Part shown: in pieces, positions 63,941 to 64,000 of the stretch
Position numbering within the stretch: position 1 is the first letter of the stretch
How the letters are laid out: each line of letters starts with the position of its first letter
From: Aphelocoma coerulescens
Lineage: Eukaryota; Chordata; Aves; Passeriformes; Corvidae
Reading direction: 5' to 3'
Length of the DNA: 64,000 nucleotides
NCBI RefSeq assembly: GCF_041296385.1
Contig: NC_091014.1
Coordinates: 21,613,578-21,677,577, forward strand
The notes under the pieces: model-generated
Told to the model about the DNA's origin: nothing
The model's database searches: none
The model's input: only the letters and a program-made list of their open reading frames with translations
Program-made: the position numbers and the translations under genes

Positions 63941-64000
63941 AGAGGGGATCACAGGCTATTGGCTTCCAGCACAGGCACTGGAAGTGTCTCTGCTTTTGCT

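Noticed and set aside
1..64000. CRISPR arrays, operons, phage or other prokaryotic systems
   Set aside because: Spliced vertebrate gene structure, LINE/SINE/LTR content and lack of dense coding rule out a prokaryotic source; no regularly spaced direct repeats seen.

Overview
The window looks like avian nuclear DNA, probably from a songbird. The evidence is CR1-type LINE fragments (two clear, one shorter), low overall repeat density, and a solo LTR at about 52.3-52.8 kb that resembles LTRs I know from passerine genomes. It contains one recognisable protein-coding exon: the first coding exon of GRM8 (metabotropic glutamate receptor 8), on the + strand. Everything else appears to be 5' flanking DNA, a large CpG-island promoter region, and introns. 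Nothing resembles a prokaryotic system, and I found no undescribed gene system.

Layout. Positions 1 to about 12000 are AT-rich upstream flank with no supportable gene; they hold a 50-bp tandem duplication, homopolymer tracts and an ancient MIR-like SINE. About 12000-15650 is a cluster of CpG islands. It holds a two-part pentanucleotide microsatellite, a REST/NRSF-like (RE1) motif, a strong splice donor and a G-quadruplex motif. This is the most likely GRM8 promoter and untranslated first exon. About 13022-20317 would then be intron 1. Exon 2 runs 20318-21162, with a 335-nt 5' UTR part carrying two upstream ORFs and then 170 codons of GRM8, ending at a phase-0 donor. From 21163 to the window end is the start of the long intron 2.

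Intron 2 carries two ancient SINE fragments (MIR-like at about 31.7 kb, tRNA-derived at about 33.7 kb), a decayed LINE remnant (about 43.3-44.0 kb), an LTR-like GC-rich patch (about 47.75-47.96 kb), a CTCF-like core (50.81 kb), an intact solo LTR, two clear CR1 pieces (53.5 and 60.4-61.8 kb), several simple repeats, and an isolated GC-rich block at the right edge (about 63.45-63.94 kb).

The regulatory reading (CpG promoter, RE1 motif, first-exon donor, uORF-containing leader, neuronal receptor) fits what is known of neuronal genes. It rests on eye-matched motifs, except for the exon itself, which is secure.
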